Source: Paracoccaceae bacterium
Lineage (GTDB): Bacteria > Pseudomonadota > Alphaproteobacteria > Rhodobacterales > Rhodobacteraceae
Direction: 5' to 3'
Length of the DNA: 44,410 nt
Assembly (NCBI GenBank): GCA_026419405.1
Contig: JANZZL010000068.1
Location: 1 to 44,410, forward strand
In this document: piece by piece, positions 1 to 9,522 of the stretch
Position numbering within the stretch: the first letter of the stretch is position 1
Layout of the letters: each line of letters opens with the position of its first letter
Translations under genes and position numbers: made by a program
The notes under the pieces: generated by a model
Databases searched by the model: none
Seen by the model: the letters and a program-made list of their open reading frames with translations, nothing else
What the model was told of the DNA's origin: nothing

Positions 1-394
1 CGCGCGCGCGCCCCCGCCGGCATCCGCGCGCGCGTCATCCGCCGCGCCGCCGTGCCGCCGGGGCGCCTCGGCGGCGGCGATGCGCCGCACACCCGGCACT
101 CCCCGGCGGCGCGGCACCCCGCTGCCGCGCGCCTCGGGCGCCCGCCGCCGCGGCATCCTCGCCATCCCTGCGCGATGCAGGTGAAGCGGGGCACCGGCGC
201 GGTCTCCGTTCCGGGCATCCCGTCGAGGTCGATCGGCCCGGCCGCCGGCCGCCCTCCCGCCGCCCGCGCCCGGCCCGCGCCCCGTCTCCCGCCGCCCGCG
301 CCCAGCCCGCGCCCCGTCTCCCGCCGCCCCGTCCCTCCACACCCCTTCCGCCGGCGGCGCCACCGTGCCAGTCTGGCCGGCGAGGGAGGCCCCG
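1..394. other. Non-coding GC-rich left edge
   Basis: No convincing gene is visible. The long open frames on both strands here have Arg/Ala/Gly-rich translations with no domain, and they continue antisense through the HAD gene, as expected from high GC. The only structure seen is a 32-bp tandem repeat (separate entry) and, at the right end, the ribosome binding site GAGGGAGG (382-389) of the next gene. Confidence 0.6.
255..330. repeat. 32-bp tandem repeat, about 2.4 copies
   Basis: Two copies of a 32-bp C-rich unit (255-286 and 287-318) differ at one position (GG versus AG). A partial third copy (TCCCGCCGCCCC) runs to 330. No reading frame across it looks coding. The unit holds no obvious dyad, so this is probably a slippage-generated minisatellite upstream of the HAD gene rather than a regulatory site. 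Confidence 0.75.
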
Positions 395-1084
395 ATGTCC
401 GTCCGCCTCTGCGTCTTCGACGCCTACGGCACGCTTCTCGACGTGGCCGCCGCCGCGCGCGAGGCCGCTGCCGCGCCGGGCGGCGCGGCGCTCGCCGGCC
501 TCTGGCAGGGGCTCGCCGCCGACTGGCGGGCGAAGCAGCTCGCCTACACCTGGCTCCGCGCGGCGATGGGCGCCCATGCCGACTTCTGGCAGGTCACGCA
601 GGATGCGCTCGACTGGGCGCTCGAGGCGCGCGGTCTGGCCGGCGACGCCGCGCTCCGCGACCGCCTGCTCGCGCTCTACCGCCGCCTGCCCGCCTTCGCG
701 GAGGTGCCCGCCGTGCTCGCCGCGCTGCAGGCCCGCGGCCATGCGCTCGCGATCCTCTCGAACGGCACGCCGGCGATGCTCGCCGAGGCGCTCGCCTCGG
801 CCGGCATCGCGGGGCATCTCGACGCCGTGCTCTCGGTCGAGGCGGCCGGCGTCTTCAAGCCCGCCCGCGCGGTCTACGATCTCGTCGGCGCGCGCTTCGG
901 CACCGCGCCGGAGGAGGTGCTCTTCGTCTCGGCGAACGGCTGGGACGCCGCCGCGGGCGCGCACTACGGCTTCGTCACGGCCTGGGTGAACCGCGCCGGC
1001 GAACCGCCGGACCGGCTGCCCGCCCGGCCGCACCATGTCCTGCCTGACCTCTCGGGCCTGCCCGACCTTGCAGGGGCCGCCTGA
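395..1084 (+). CDS. HAD hydrolase, haloacid dehalogenase type II-like
   Basis: A 229-aa cytosolic hydrolase of the haloacid dehalogenase superfamily. Motif I is FDAYGTLLD with nucleophile D9. Motif II is ILSNGTP, the Lys motif is VFKPAR, and the last motif is SANGWD, the S-x-N-x-x-D pattern of L-2-haloacid dehalogenases (type II). Length fits that family. The ATG at 395 is preferred over 365 because GAGGGAGG lies just upstream. The stop overlaps the next start by one base (TGATG), so it is translationally coupled to the alpha/beta hydrolase. The motif set supports 2-haloacid dehalogenase, but the substrate is not shown; many such proteins act on other small acids. Confidence 0.85.
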   Translation: MSVRLCVFDAYGTLLDVAAAAREAAAAPGGAALAGLWQGLAADWRAKQLAYTWLRAAMGAHADFWQVTQDALDWALEARGLAGDAALRDRLLALYRRLPAFAEVPAVLAALQARGHALAILSNGTPAMLAEALASAGIAGHLDAVLSVEAAGVFKPARAVYDLVGARFGTAPEEVLFVSANGWDAAAGAHYGFVTAWVNRAGEPPDRLPARPHHVLPDLSGLPDLAGAA

Positions 1085-1968
1085 TGCCGCGCTTCACCAC
1101 CTGGGACGGGCTCACGCTGCACTACGAGGACACGGGCGCGGGGCTGCCGCTCCTCTGCCTTCCCGGCCTGACGCGCACCACGCGCGATTTCGACTACCTC
1201 GCCCCGCACCTGCCGCCGCTGCGGCTGATCCGGCTCGACTACCGCGGCCGCGGCCAGTCCGACTGGGCGGCCGACCCGATGTCCTACACCGTGCCGAACG
1301 AGGCGTCGGACGTGCTCATGCTGCTCGACCACCTCGGGCTGCGGCAGGCGGCGATCCTCGGCACCTCGCGCGGCGGGCTGATCGGCATGATGCTGGCGGC
1401 CACCGCCAGGGACCGGCTTCTGGGGCTTGCGCTCAACGACGTGGGCCCGGTGATCGAGCCGCGCGGGCTCGAGCGGATCCGCGACTACGTCGGCCGCAAC
1501 CCCGCGGCGCGCACCCTCGCCGAGGCGGCGGCCGCGATGCCGCGCCACAACCCCGGCATGACCGACGTGCCACCGGAGCGCTGGCTCGAGGAGGCGCGGC
1601 ACTTCTACGTCGAGGCGGGCGACCGGCTGCGCATCAACTACGACCCCGGCCTGCGCGAGGCCTTCCTTGCCGGGCTCGACGGACCGCCGGCCGACCTCTG
1701 GCCGCTGTTCGAGGCCTGCGCGGGCCTGCCGCTCGCGCTGATCCGGGGCGCGAACTCCGACCTGCTTTCGGCCGCCACCGCCGCCGAGATGCGCCGCCGC
1801 CGCCCCGACATGGTCTTCGCCGAGGTGCCGGGGCGGGCGCATGTCCCCTTCCTCGACGAACCCGAGAGCCTGGCCGCGATCCGCGCCTGGCTCGCGCTGC
1901 TGCCGGGCGGCGCCGGACCCGGCGGGGGCGGGCGGGGCGGGCGTGGGCGGGGACGGGGGCCCGGCTGA
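1084..1968 (+). CDS. Alpha/beta-fold hydrolase
   Basis: A 294-aa alpha/beta hydrolase. The nucleophile elbow GTSRGG places Ser at residue 95. The strand RLDYRGRGQSDW is typical of the fold, and the catalytic His is in GRAHVPFLDEP near residue 257. It starts one base inside the stop of the HAD gene, so the two form an operon. The last 20 or so residues are almost only Gly, Pro and Arg and look like read-through beyond the natural end of the fold. They could reflect a lost stop codon or a sequence error. Substrate unknown; an ester or lactone is the usual guess for this family. Confidence 0.85.
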   Translation: MPRFTTWDGLTLHYEDTGAGLPLLCLPGLTRTTRDFDYLAPHLPPLRLIRLDYRGRGQSDWAADPMSYTVPNEASDVLMLLDHLGLRQAAILGTSRGGLIGMMLAATARDRLLGLALNDVGPVIEPRGLERIRDYVGRNPAARTLAEAAAAMPRHNPGMTDVPPERWLEEARHFYVEAGDRLRINYDPGLREAFLAGLDGPPADLWPLFEACAGLPLALIRGANSDLLSAATAAEMRRRRPDMVFAEVPGRAHVPFLDEPESLAAIRAWLALLPGGAGPGGGGRGGRGRGRGPG

Positions 1969-2217
1969 CGGGGCCGGCCGAAGCGGTCCGGCCGCCCCGG
2001 CGGCGCCCCGGGCCGGTGCGTTAACCCCTTGCCGCCGCCCGGGGCGCGTGCATCGGCGGTGCACGGATGTCATACGCGAGTCATACGGATGTCACAGGCA
2101 CCGTGCGCGGCTCCGGGGCGGCGTTAACCACGCCGGACGCCGCGGCAACCGAAAGGCAACCCTTGCCCTCGGGCGCCGCCCGCGCTTCACTGCCGGCACC
2201 CTGCCGGAGCACGCCCC
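1969..2217. other. 249-bp intergenic region with dyad and direct repeats
   Basis: No gene seen. It contains a dyad GTGCA-N7-TGCAC (2048-2064), three GTCA-led repeats at 11-bp spacing (separate entry), and two copies of GCGTTAACC, near 2019 and 2122. This is the likely control region of the downstream dehydratase. A confident -35/-10 pair was not found. Confidence 0.5.
2069..2095. promoter_or_regulatory. Direct repeats at 11-bp period, possible operator
   Basis: GTCATACG occurs at 2069-2076 and 2080-2087, and a degenerate third copy (GTCAC) begins at 2091, so starts are exactly 11 bp apart. One-turn spacing puts all copies on the same DNA face, a common arrangement for cooperative regulator binding. 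It lies about 125 bp upstream of the dehydratase start. The regulator is unknown. Confidence 0.4.
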
Positions 2218-3192
2218 ATGGACATCGCGATGATCGAGGCCGCCGCCCGCCGGCTTCAGGGCCGTGCGCGCCCAACCCCCTTGCTTTCCTCGCCTTTTCT
2301 TGACGCGGTCGCGGGCCGGCGGGTGCTGGTGAAGGCCGAATGCCTCCAGCACACGGGCTCATTCAAGTTCCGCGGCGCCTGGTCGGCGATCTCGGCGCTC
2401 GCTGCGGCAACCCGCGCGAAAGGGGTGCTGGCCTATTCCTCGGGCAACCACGCCCAGGGCGTGGCCGAGGCCGCGCGCCTGCACGGCGTCCCCGCGGTCA
2501 TCGTCATGCCCTCCGACGCGCCGCGGCTGAAGATCGAGAACACCCGGGCGCTCGGCGCCGAGGTGGTGCTCTACGACCGCGCCGGCGGGGAGGACCGCGA
2601 GGCGATCGGCGCCGCGATCGCGGCCGAACGGGGGCTGACGCTCGTCAGGCCCTACGACGAGCCCGAGGTGATCGCCGGCCAGGGCACGGTCGGGCTCGAG
2701 ATCGCCGCCCAGGCGGCGGCCGAGGGGGTGACGCGGGCGGATGTGCTCGTCTGCTGCGGCGGCGGGGGGCTGACCTCGGGCATCGCGCTCGCGCTCGCCG
2801 CGAGGGCGCCGGGCCTGCGCGCCCGGCCGGTGGAACCCGAGGGCTTCGACGATGTCGCCCGGTCGCTGGCGGCGGGGCGCATCCTCGCCAATGCCGCCGG
2901 GACGGGCAGCCTCTGCGACGCGATCCTGACCCCCGCGCCGGGCCAGCTCACCTTCCCGATCATGGCCGCGCACTGCGGGCCGGGCCTCGCCGTCTCCGAC
3001 GCCGAGGCGTTGCGGGCGATGGCGCAGGCCTTCCTCAGGCTCAAGCTCGTGCTCGAACCCGGCGGGGCGGTGGCGCTGGCCGCCGCGCTGTTCCGCCCCG
3101 GCGCGGTCGAGGGCGAGGCGGTGATCGTGGTGGCCTCGGGCGGCAACGTCGATCCGCCGGTGTTCCGCCAGGCGCTCGACCTCTGCGGCTGA
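2218..3192 (+). CDS. Threonine/serine dehydratase (PLP fold type II)
   Basis: A 324-aa pyridoxal-phosphate enzyme of fold type II. The Schiff-base lysine is K50 in TGSFKFRGA. SSGNHAQG binds the substrate carboxylate, and the glycine-rich CGGGGLTSG grips the PLP phosphate. It lacks the C-terminal ACT-like regulatory domain of biosynthetic IlvA (about 500 aa), so it is the short catabolic or biodegradative type. The reaction would be deamination of L-threonine or L-serine to a 2-oxoacid, but threo-3-hydroxyaspartate ammonia-lyase, serine racemase and EutB-like dehydratases share this architecture. It is preceded by its own intergenic control region and appears monocistronic. Confidence 0.85.
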   Translation: MDIAMIEAAARRLQGRARPTPLLSSPFLDAVAGRRVLVKAECLQHTGSFKFRGAWSAISALAAATRAKGVLAYSSGNHAQGVAEAARLHGVPAVIVMPSDAPRLKIENTRALGAEVVLYDRAGGEDREAIGAAIAAERGLTLVRPYDEPEVIAGQGTVGLEIAAQAAAEGVTRADVLVCCGGGGLTSGIALALAARAPGLRARPVEPEGFDDVARSLAAGRILANAAGTGSLCDAILTPAPGQLTFPIMAAHCGPGLAVSDAEALRAMAQAFLRLKLVLEPGGAVALAAALFRPGAVEGEAVIVVASGGNVDPPVFRQALDLCG

Positions 3193-4439
<1,247 letters not shown>

Positions 4440-4440
<1 letters not shown>

Positions 4441-5222
4441 TGCGGATCGCCGATCTGGGAGACGTTCTCATCCACTACGCCGACGAGGGCGAGGGCGCGC
4501 CCGTCGTCTTCGCCAACTCGCTCGGCACCGACTTCCGGCTCTGGGACGCGGTGCTGCCCCTCCTGCCGCGGGGGCTCAGGGTCATCCGCTACGACAAGCG
4601 CGGGCACGGCCTCTCCTCCTGCCCGCGCGCGCCCTATTCGATGGGCGCACTGGTCGCCGATGCCGAGCGGCTGCTCGATCACCTCGGCGTGAAGGACTGC
4701 GTCTTCGTCGGCCTCTCGATCGGCGGCATGATCGCGCAGGGGCTGGCGGTCAAGCGCATGGACCAGGTCCGCGCCATGGTCCTGTCGAACACCGCCGCCA
4801 GGATCGGCACCCGCGAGACCTGGGACGAGCGCATCGCCGCCGTCCGCGCCGGCGGCATCGAGCCGATCGCCGACGCGGTGATGGAGCGCTGGTTCTCGAA
4901 ACCCTTCCGCGCCACGCCCGAGCTGCAGCTGTGGCGGAACATGCTGGTGCGCCAGCCGGCCGAGGGCTATGCGGGCTGCTGCGCGGCCATCGCCGGCACC
5001 GACTTCTGCGCGACGACCGCATCGCTCACGCTGCCGACGCTCGCCATCGCCGGAAGCGAGGACGGCTCCACCCCGCCCGACCTGGTGCGCGAGACGGCCG
5101 GGCTGGTGAAGGGCGCGCGCTTCCAGCTGATCCGCGGGGCCGGGCACCTTCCTTGCGTCGAGAAGCCCGAGGAATACGCTGCCGTGCTGACCGCCTTCCT
5201 GAGGGACATCGGCCACGTCTGA
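4440..5222 (+). CDS. pcaD: 3-oxoadipate enol-lactonase
   Basis: A 260-aa alpha/beta hydrolase that opens 3-oxoadipate enol-lactone in the beta-ketoadipate pathway. Features seen are RYDKRGHGLSS, the nucleophile elbow GLSIGGM, an Asp in GSEDGSTPP, and the catalytic His in GAGHLPCVEKP. Its length is the family norm. It starts on the last base of the pobA stop, so the pair is coupled. That neighbour is the main reason to choose PcaD over another alpha/beta hydrolase. Confidence 0.9.
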
Positions 5223-5280
5223 GCAGGCCCGGACCGGCCCCGCGGACGGGGCGGCGCCCGGTGGCGCGGCGGGCGCGGGG

Positions 5281-6492
5281 GTGCGCCCGCGGCTCGCCGT
5301 CGGCTTCATCCTGACGACGCTCGCGATCGACGCGATGGGGATCGGCCTGATCCTGCCGGTGATGCCCGACCTGCTGCGGGACCTCACCGGCGGCAGCCTG
5401 GCCGAGGCGGCGCTCTGGGGCGGGCTGCTCACCACGGCCTTCGCCGTGATGCAGTTCCTCTTCGGCCCGACGCTCGGCGCGCTCTCCGACCGCTTCGGGC
5501 GCCGGCCCGTGCTGCTCGTCTCGCTCCTCGTGATGGCGGCCGACTATCTGGTGATGGCGCTCGCCGGCACCGTCTGGCTGCTGCTTGCCGCCCGCCTCGT
5601 CGGCGGCATCACGGCGGCGACCCACGCCACCGCCACCGCCTGGATCGCCGACATCTCGCGCCCCGAGGAGAAGGCGGCCCGCTTCGGCCTGGCCGGCGCC
5701 GCCTTCGGGCTCGGCTTCGTGCTCGGGCCGCTGGCGGGCGGCCTGCTGTCGGAATTCGGCACCCGCGCGCCGTTCTGGGCCGCGGCGGGGCTTGCGCTTC
5801 TCAACCTGGGGCTCGGCTGGGCGGTGCTGCGCGAGACGGTGACCGGCCGGATCCGCCGCGCCTTCGACTGGCGCCGCGCCAACCCCTTCGGCGCCTTCCG
5901 CCAGATGGGCCGGCTGCCCGGCGTGCAGCGGATGCTGCTGCTTGTCTTCCTCTACGAATTCGCCTTCCTCGTCTACCCGGCCACCTGGGCCTACTTCACC
6001 GCCGCCCGCTTCGGCTGGGAGGCGCGCACCATCGGCCTTTCGCTCGCCGCCTTCGGCATCGCGGTGGCGCTGGTGCAGGGCGGGCTGATCCGGCTGGTGC
6101 TGCGGCGCCTCGGCGAGGCGGGGACGGTGCTCTGGGGCATCTCGTTCAACGCCTGCGCCTTCCTCTTCCTCGCGCTGGTCGGCAACGGCACGGTCGCCTT
6201 CGTCTTCACCCCGCTGACCGCGCTCGGCGCGGTGGTCACCCCGGCGCTCATGGGGCTGATGTCGCGCAGGGTGCCCGACGACGCGCAGGGCGAACTCCAG
6301 GGCCTCGTCGCCTCGGCCCGGGCGGTGGCGACGATCCTCTCGCCGCCGGTGATGACCGGCGTCTTCGCCGCCTTCACCGCGCCCGGCGCGCCGGTGCACC
6401 TGCCGGGGGCGGCGTTCCTGCTCTCGATGGCGCTGATGGTCGCTTGCGGGCTGGTCCATGTCGCGCATCTTCGCGCGGCCCGACCGGGCTGA
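5281..6492 (+). CDS. MFS transporter, TCR/Tet-like
   Basis: A 403-aa major facilitator with about 12 hydrophobic segments. Motif A is GALSDRFGRRPVL between TM2 and TM3. The N-terminus (AIDAMGIGLILPVMPDLL) is typical of the TetA/multidrug branch. The start is GTG at 5281; the next in-frame Met would cut into TM1. It lies 58 bp after pcaD in the same direction, so it may be co-transcribed with pobA-pcaD. TetA-branch proteins are drug:H+ antiporters, whereas aromatic-acid uptake normally uses the AAHS branch, so efflux is the more likely role. Substrate not determined. Confidence 0.85.
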   Translation: MRPRLAVGFILTTLAIDAMGIGLILPVMPDLLRDLTGGSLAEAALWGGLLTTAFAVMQFLFGPTLGALSDRFGRRPVLLVSLLVMAADYLVMALAGTVWLLLAARLVGGITAATHATATAWIADISRPEEKAARFGLAGAAFGLGFVLGPLAGGLLSEFGTRAPFWAAAGLALLNLGLGWAVLRETVTGRIRRAFDWRRANPFGAFRQMGRLPGVQRMLLLVFLYEFAFLVYPATWAYFTAARFGWEARTIGLSLAAFGIAVALVQGGLIRLVLRRLGEAGTVLWGISFNACAFLFLALVGNGTVAFVFTPLTALGAVVTPALMGLMSRRVPDDAQGELQGLVASARAVATILSPPVMTGVFAAFTAPGAPVHLPGAAFLLSMALMVACGLVHVAHLRAARPG

Positions 6493-6524
6493 CCACAGGC
6501 TCCGCCCGAAAGGGAGAACCGTCC

Positions 6525-7607
6525 ATGCCCAGGGTCCGCGCCGCCGTCTGCCACGAATTCGGGAAACCCCTCGTGATCGAGGAGGTCGCGCTGCGCGCCC
6601 CCGGCCCCGGCGAGGTCGAGGTCACGCTCGCCGCCTGCGCGATCTGCTACTCCGACATCTCCTTCATCGACGGCGGCTGGGGCGGCACGCTGCCGGCGGT
6701 CTACGGCCACGAGGCCTCGGGCCATGTCTCGGCGCTCGGCCCCGGCGTGACCGGGTTCGCCGAGGGTGATCCGGTGATCGTCACCCTGCTCAGGGCCTGC
6801 GGCACCTGCCCCTCCTGCGCCACCGGCCATCCCGCCACCTGCGAAACCCCCTACGACCGCGACCGCGGGCCGCTTGCCACGCTCTCGGGGGGCACGCTGC
6901 ACCACGGGCTCAAGACCGGCGCCTTCGCCGAGCGGGTGGTGGTCCATGCCTCGCAGATCGCGCGGATCCCCGCGACCGTGCCGATGGACGCGGCCGCGCT
7001 CCTCTCCTGCGGGGTGATCACCGGGATCGGGGCGGTGGTGAACACCGGCCGGGTGCGCCCCGGCGAGGTGGTGGTGGTGATCGGCGCGGGCGGCGTGGGT
7101 CTCAACGCGATCCAGGGCGCGCGGATCGCCGGCGCCGCCCGGATCGTCGCGGTGGACATGACCGAGGCCAAGCTCGCCGCCGCGCGCGCGTTCGGCGCGA
7201 CCGACGGCGTGCTCGCCACCGACCCGAAGCCCTGGGAGCGGGTGCGCGAGGCTGCGGGGCGGCTCGCCGACGCGGTCTTCGTCACCGTGGGCGCGATCCC
7301 CGCCTTCGACAGCGCGCCGCGCTACCTCGCCCCGCGCGGGCGGATGGTGATGGTGGGCATGCCCCATTCCGGCGCCATGGCGCGCTACGAACCGGTGGTG
7401 GTCGCCGCGCTCGCCCAGGGCATGATCGGCTCGGTCATGGGCGATACGGTGCTCGCCCGCGACATCGGCTGGATGTGCGACCTCTACGCCCAGGGCAGGC
7501 TGAAGCTCGACGAGCTGATCTCGGGCCGCTGGCGGCTCGAGGAGATCAACGAGGCGATCGCCGACACCCGCACCGGCGCCGCGCGCCGCAACGTCATCCT
7601 GTTCTGA
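6525..7607 (+). CDS. Zinc-dependent alcohol dehydrogenase
   Basis: A 360-aa medium-chain dehydrogenase. Catalytic zinc ligands are C41 in AICYSD and H62/E63 in YGHEASGH. The structural zinc lobe is CGTCPSCATGHPATC, and the nucleotide-binding loop is IGAGGVGLNAIQ. The usual CHTD is CYSD here, a variation that hints at a subfamily with altered proton relay. The start at 6525 is set by AGGGAG (6511-6516) and the family N-terminus. It lies 32 bp after the MFS gene and 102 bp before the enolase-superfamily gene, so a sugar-acid or polyol route is possible, but the substrate is unknown. Confidence 0.9.
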   Translation: MPRVRAAVCHEFGKPLVIEEVALRAPGPGEVEVTLAACAICYSDISFIDGGWGGTLPAVYGHEASGHVSALGPGVTGFAEGDPVIVTLLRACGTCPSCATGHPATCETPYDRDRGPLATLSGGTLHHGLKTGAFAERVVVHASQIARIPATVPMDAAALLSCGVITGIGAVVNTGRVRPGEVVVVIGAGGVGLNAIQGARIAGAARIVAVDMTEAKLAAARAFGATDGVLATDPKPWERVREAAGRLADAVFVTVGAIPAFDSAPRYLAPRGRMVMVGMPHSGAMARYEPVVVAALAQGMIGSVMGDTVLARDIGWMCDLYAQGRLKLDELISGRWRLEEINEAIADTRTGAARRNVILF

Positions 7608-7640
7608 CCCCCCGCCCGGAAACCGCTCCCCCCTTCATCC

Positions 7641-7686
7641 TGTCGCAAATACTCTCGGGGGGTCCGGGGGGCAGACAGCCCCCCGG
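7641..7686. repeat. TGTCGCAAATACTC box plus perfect G/C hairpin
   Basis: The gap between the dehydrogenase and the enolase-superfamily gene holds TGTCGCAAATACTC (7641-7654), followed by a perfect 9-bp hairpin: CCGGGGGGC (7664-7672), loop AGACA, GCCCCCCGG (7678-7686). From memory, very similar 'TCGCAAATACTC + GGGGG...CCCCC' blocks recur between genes in Rhodobacteraceae genomes, so this looks like a dispersed intergenic repeat. It may end or process the upstream transcript. There is no U tract after the stem. Confidence 0.6.
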
Positions 7687-7709
7687 CCTCCGCCACCGGA
7701 GACCCGCCG

Positions 7710-8945
7710 ATGCGCCTGAAGGACCTCGAGATCTTCGTCGTCGCGCCGCCCGCCCCCGGCTGGGGCGGCCGCTACTGGATCTTTCCCAAGATCGTCACCG
7801 ACGACGGAATCGCCGGCTACGGCGAATGCTACGCCGCGGCCGTGGGCCCCGAGGCGATGCGCGCCGTCATCACCGACGTCTTCGAGCGGCACATGGCGGG
7901 CGAGAGCCCCGAGAACATCGAGCTGATGTTCCGCCGCGCCTATTCCTCGGGTTTCACCCAGCGCCCCGATCCGACGGTGATGGGCGCCTTCTCGGGGCTC
8001 GAGATCGCCTGCTGGGATATCCTCGGCAAGGCGCGGGGCCGGCCGGTCTGGGCGCTTCTGGGCGGGCGGATGAACGACCGGCTGCGCTCCTACACCTACC
8101 TCTACCCCGAGGGCGACGAGGACCACGCCCGCTTCTGGACCGACCCCGACATGGCCGCCGAGGCGGCGGCGCGAAACCTCGCGCGCGGCTTCACCGCGCT
8201 GAAGTTCGACCCCGCCGGCCCCTACACGATCCGCACCGGCCACATGCCGGCGATGTCCGACATCACCCGCTCGGTCGCCTTCTGCCGGGCGATCCGCGAG
8301 GCGGTGGGCGACCGCGCCGACCTGCTGTTCGGCACGCACGGACAGTTCTCGGTGCCCGGCGCGATCCGGCTCGGCCAGGCGCTCGAGCCCTGGTCCCCTC
8401 TCTGGTACGAGGAGCCGGTCCCGCCCGACGACATCCCCGGCATGGCCGAGGTCGCCCGCGCGGTGCGGGTGCCGGTGGCCACCGGCGAGCGGCTGACGAC
8501 CAAGGCCGAGTTCGCGCTGGTGCTGAAGCTCGGCGCGGCGCGCATCCTCCAGCCCGCGCTCGGGCGGGCGGGCGGCATCTGGGAGGCGCGCAAGATCGCG
8601 GCGCTGGCCGAGACCTGGGGCGCCGAGATGGCCCCGCATCTCTACGCCGGCCCGGTGGAATGGGCGGCCAACATCCACCTCGGGACGGCGATCCCGAACC
8701 TGCTGATGCTCGAGACGATCGAGGCCGGCGGCGGCGCCTTCCACCAGGCGCTGACCGGGCACCGCCTGCGCTGGGAGGAGGGCTTCATCCTGCCGCCCGA
8801 GGAGCCCGGCCTCGGCATCGCCTTCGACGAGGCGCTGGCACGGGCGCACCCCTACACCGGGCGCCGGCTGCATCTGGAGATGCAGGAGGCGCCCTGCGAC
8901 TATGCGCGCGGCAACCGCTTCCTGGGCGGGGCGCCGCCGGAGTGA
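7710..8945 (+). CDS. Mandelate racemase/muconate lactonizing enzyme family protein
   Basis: A 411-aa enolase-superfamily enzyme, most like the sugar-acid dehydratase branch (galactonate/mannonate dehydratase-like). The capping domain spans about residues 1-130. In the barrel, metal-binding Glu residues are seen in WYEEPVPPDD and ATGERLTTK, with a His in MAPHLYAG. Odd: where these enzymes usually carry an Asp in a D-x-H-G motif, this protein reads FGTHGQ, so by eye the first metal ligand is not Asp. The likely role is dehydration or epimerisation of an acid sugar; its substrate cannot be read from sequence. Confidence 0.8.
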   Translation: MRLKDLEIFVVAPPAPGWGGRYWIFPKIVTDDGIAGYGECYAAAVGPEAMRAVITDVFERHMAGESPENIELMFRRAYSSGFTQRPDPTVMGAFSGLEIACWDILGKARGRPVWALLGGRMNDRLRSYTYLYPEGDEDHARFWTDPDMAAEAAARNLARGFTALKFDPAGPYTIRTGHMPAMSDITRSVAFCRAIREAVGDRADLLFGTHGQFSVPGAIRLGQALEPWSPLWYEEPVPPDDIPGMAEVARAVRVPVATGERLTTKAEFALVLKLGAARILQPALGRAGGIWEARKIAALAETWGAEMAPHLYAGPVEWAANIHLGTAIPNLLMLETIEAGGGAFHQALTGHRLRWEEGFILPPEEPGLGIAFDEALARAHPYTGRRLHLEMQEAPCDYARGNRFLGGAPPE

Positions 8946-9116
8946 CGCCATGCGGGCGCGCGTCGCCGCCGGCCGGGCCGGTCTCGATTCCCCCGTCCGG
9001 CCGTGCTATATGAAGGGCATGTCGATGCAATGCGACCGGCCGGGGCGCAGAGGCGCCGCAGCGGCCGGCTTTCGTGTGCAGAGGGAGCGGCGCTCGGGAA
9101 GGTGCGCCGGGGCTGA

Positions 9117-9479
9117 ATGAAGACTGTGACAGCGTTCGAGACGCCCTTGCCTGCGGCCTGCGGGGCCGCGGCGGCTGCGCCCGACACGCGCGACATGGCC
9201 GAGAGCGCGGCCGAGGCCGCACGCTTCCTCAAGGCGCTGAGCCACGAGGGTCGGCTGATGATCCTCTGCCACCTCAGCGCCGGCGAGAAGTCGGTGACCG
9301 AGCTCGAGCAGCTCCTCGGGTCGCGGCAGGCCGCGGTCAGCCAGCAGCTCGCGCGGCTGAGGCTCGAGGGCCTCGTGACCTGCCGCCGCGACGGCAAGGC
9401 GATCTACTATGCGCTCGCCGACGAGCGCGCGCGGCGCACCATCGGGCTGATGTACGACCTCTTCTGCTCGGGCGGCTGA
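9117..9479 (+). CDS. ArsR-family regulator, SqrR/BigR-like persulfide sensor
   Basis: A 120-aa winged-helix regulator. The HTH region is VTELEQLLGSRQAAVSQQLA and the wing is RRDGKAIYYAL. C51 (MILCHL) and C117 (DLFCSG) are 66 residues apart, exactly the spacing of the reactive pair C41/C107 in Rhodobacter capsulatus SqrR, and the local sequence resembles SqrR/BigR. Those proteins repress sulfide-detoxification genes and let go when the cysteines form a polysulfide bridge. A third Cys, C89, is also present. No sulfide:quinone reductase or dioxygenase gene is adjacent. The next gene, 143 bp on, is a PQQ dehydrogenase, so the target is unclear. The family call is firm; the ligand is inferred. Confidence 0.8.
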   Translation: MKTVTAFETPLPAACGAAAAAPDTRDMAESAAEAARFLKALSHEGRLMILCHLSAGEKSVTELEQLLGSRQAAVSQQLARLRLEGLVTCRRDGKAIYYALADERARRTIGLMYDLFCSGG

Positions 9480-9522
9480 CCGGCCGGCGCGCCGCCGGTC
9501 CGCCGGCCCCGATCCTACGACC

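Noticed and set aside
35-1036. A 333-codon minus-strand frame at the left edge
   Set aside because: No recognisable motif, and it overlaps the clear HAD gene and a tandem repeat.
9010-9120. Short upstream frame (36 codons) whose stop overlaps the ArsR start by 4 bp
   Set aside because: The overlap hints at a coupled leader peptide, but there is no ribosome binding site before its ATG and the peptide is compositionally random.
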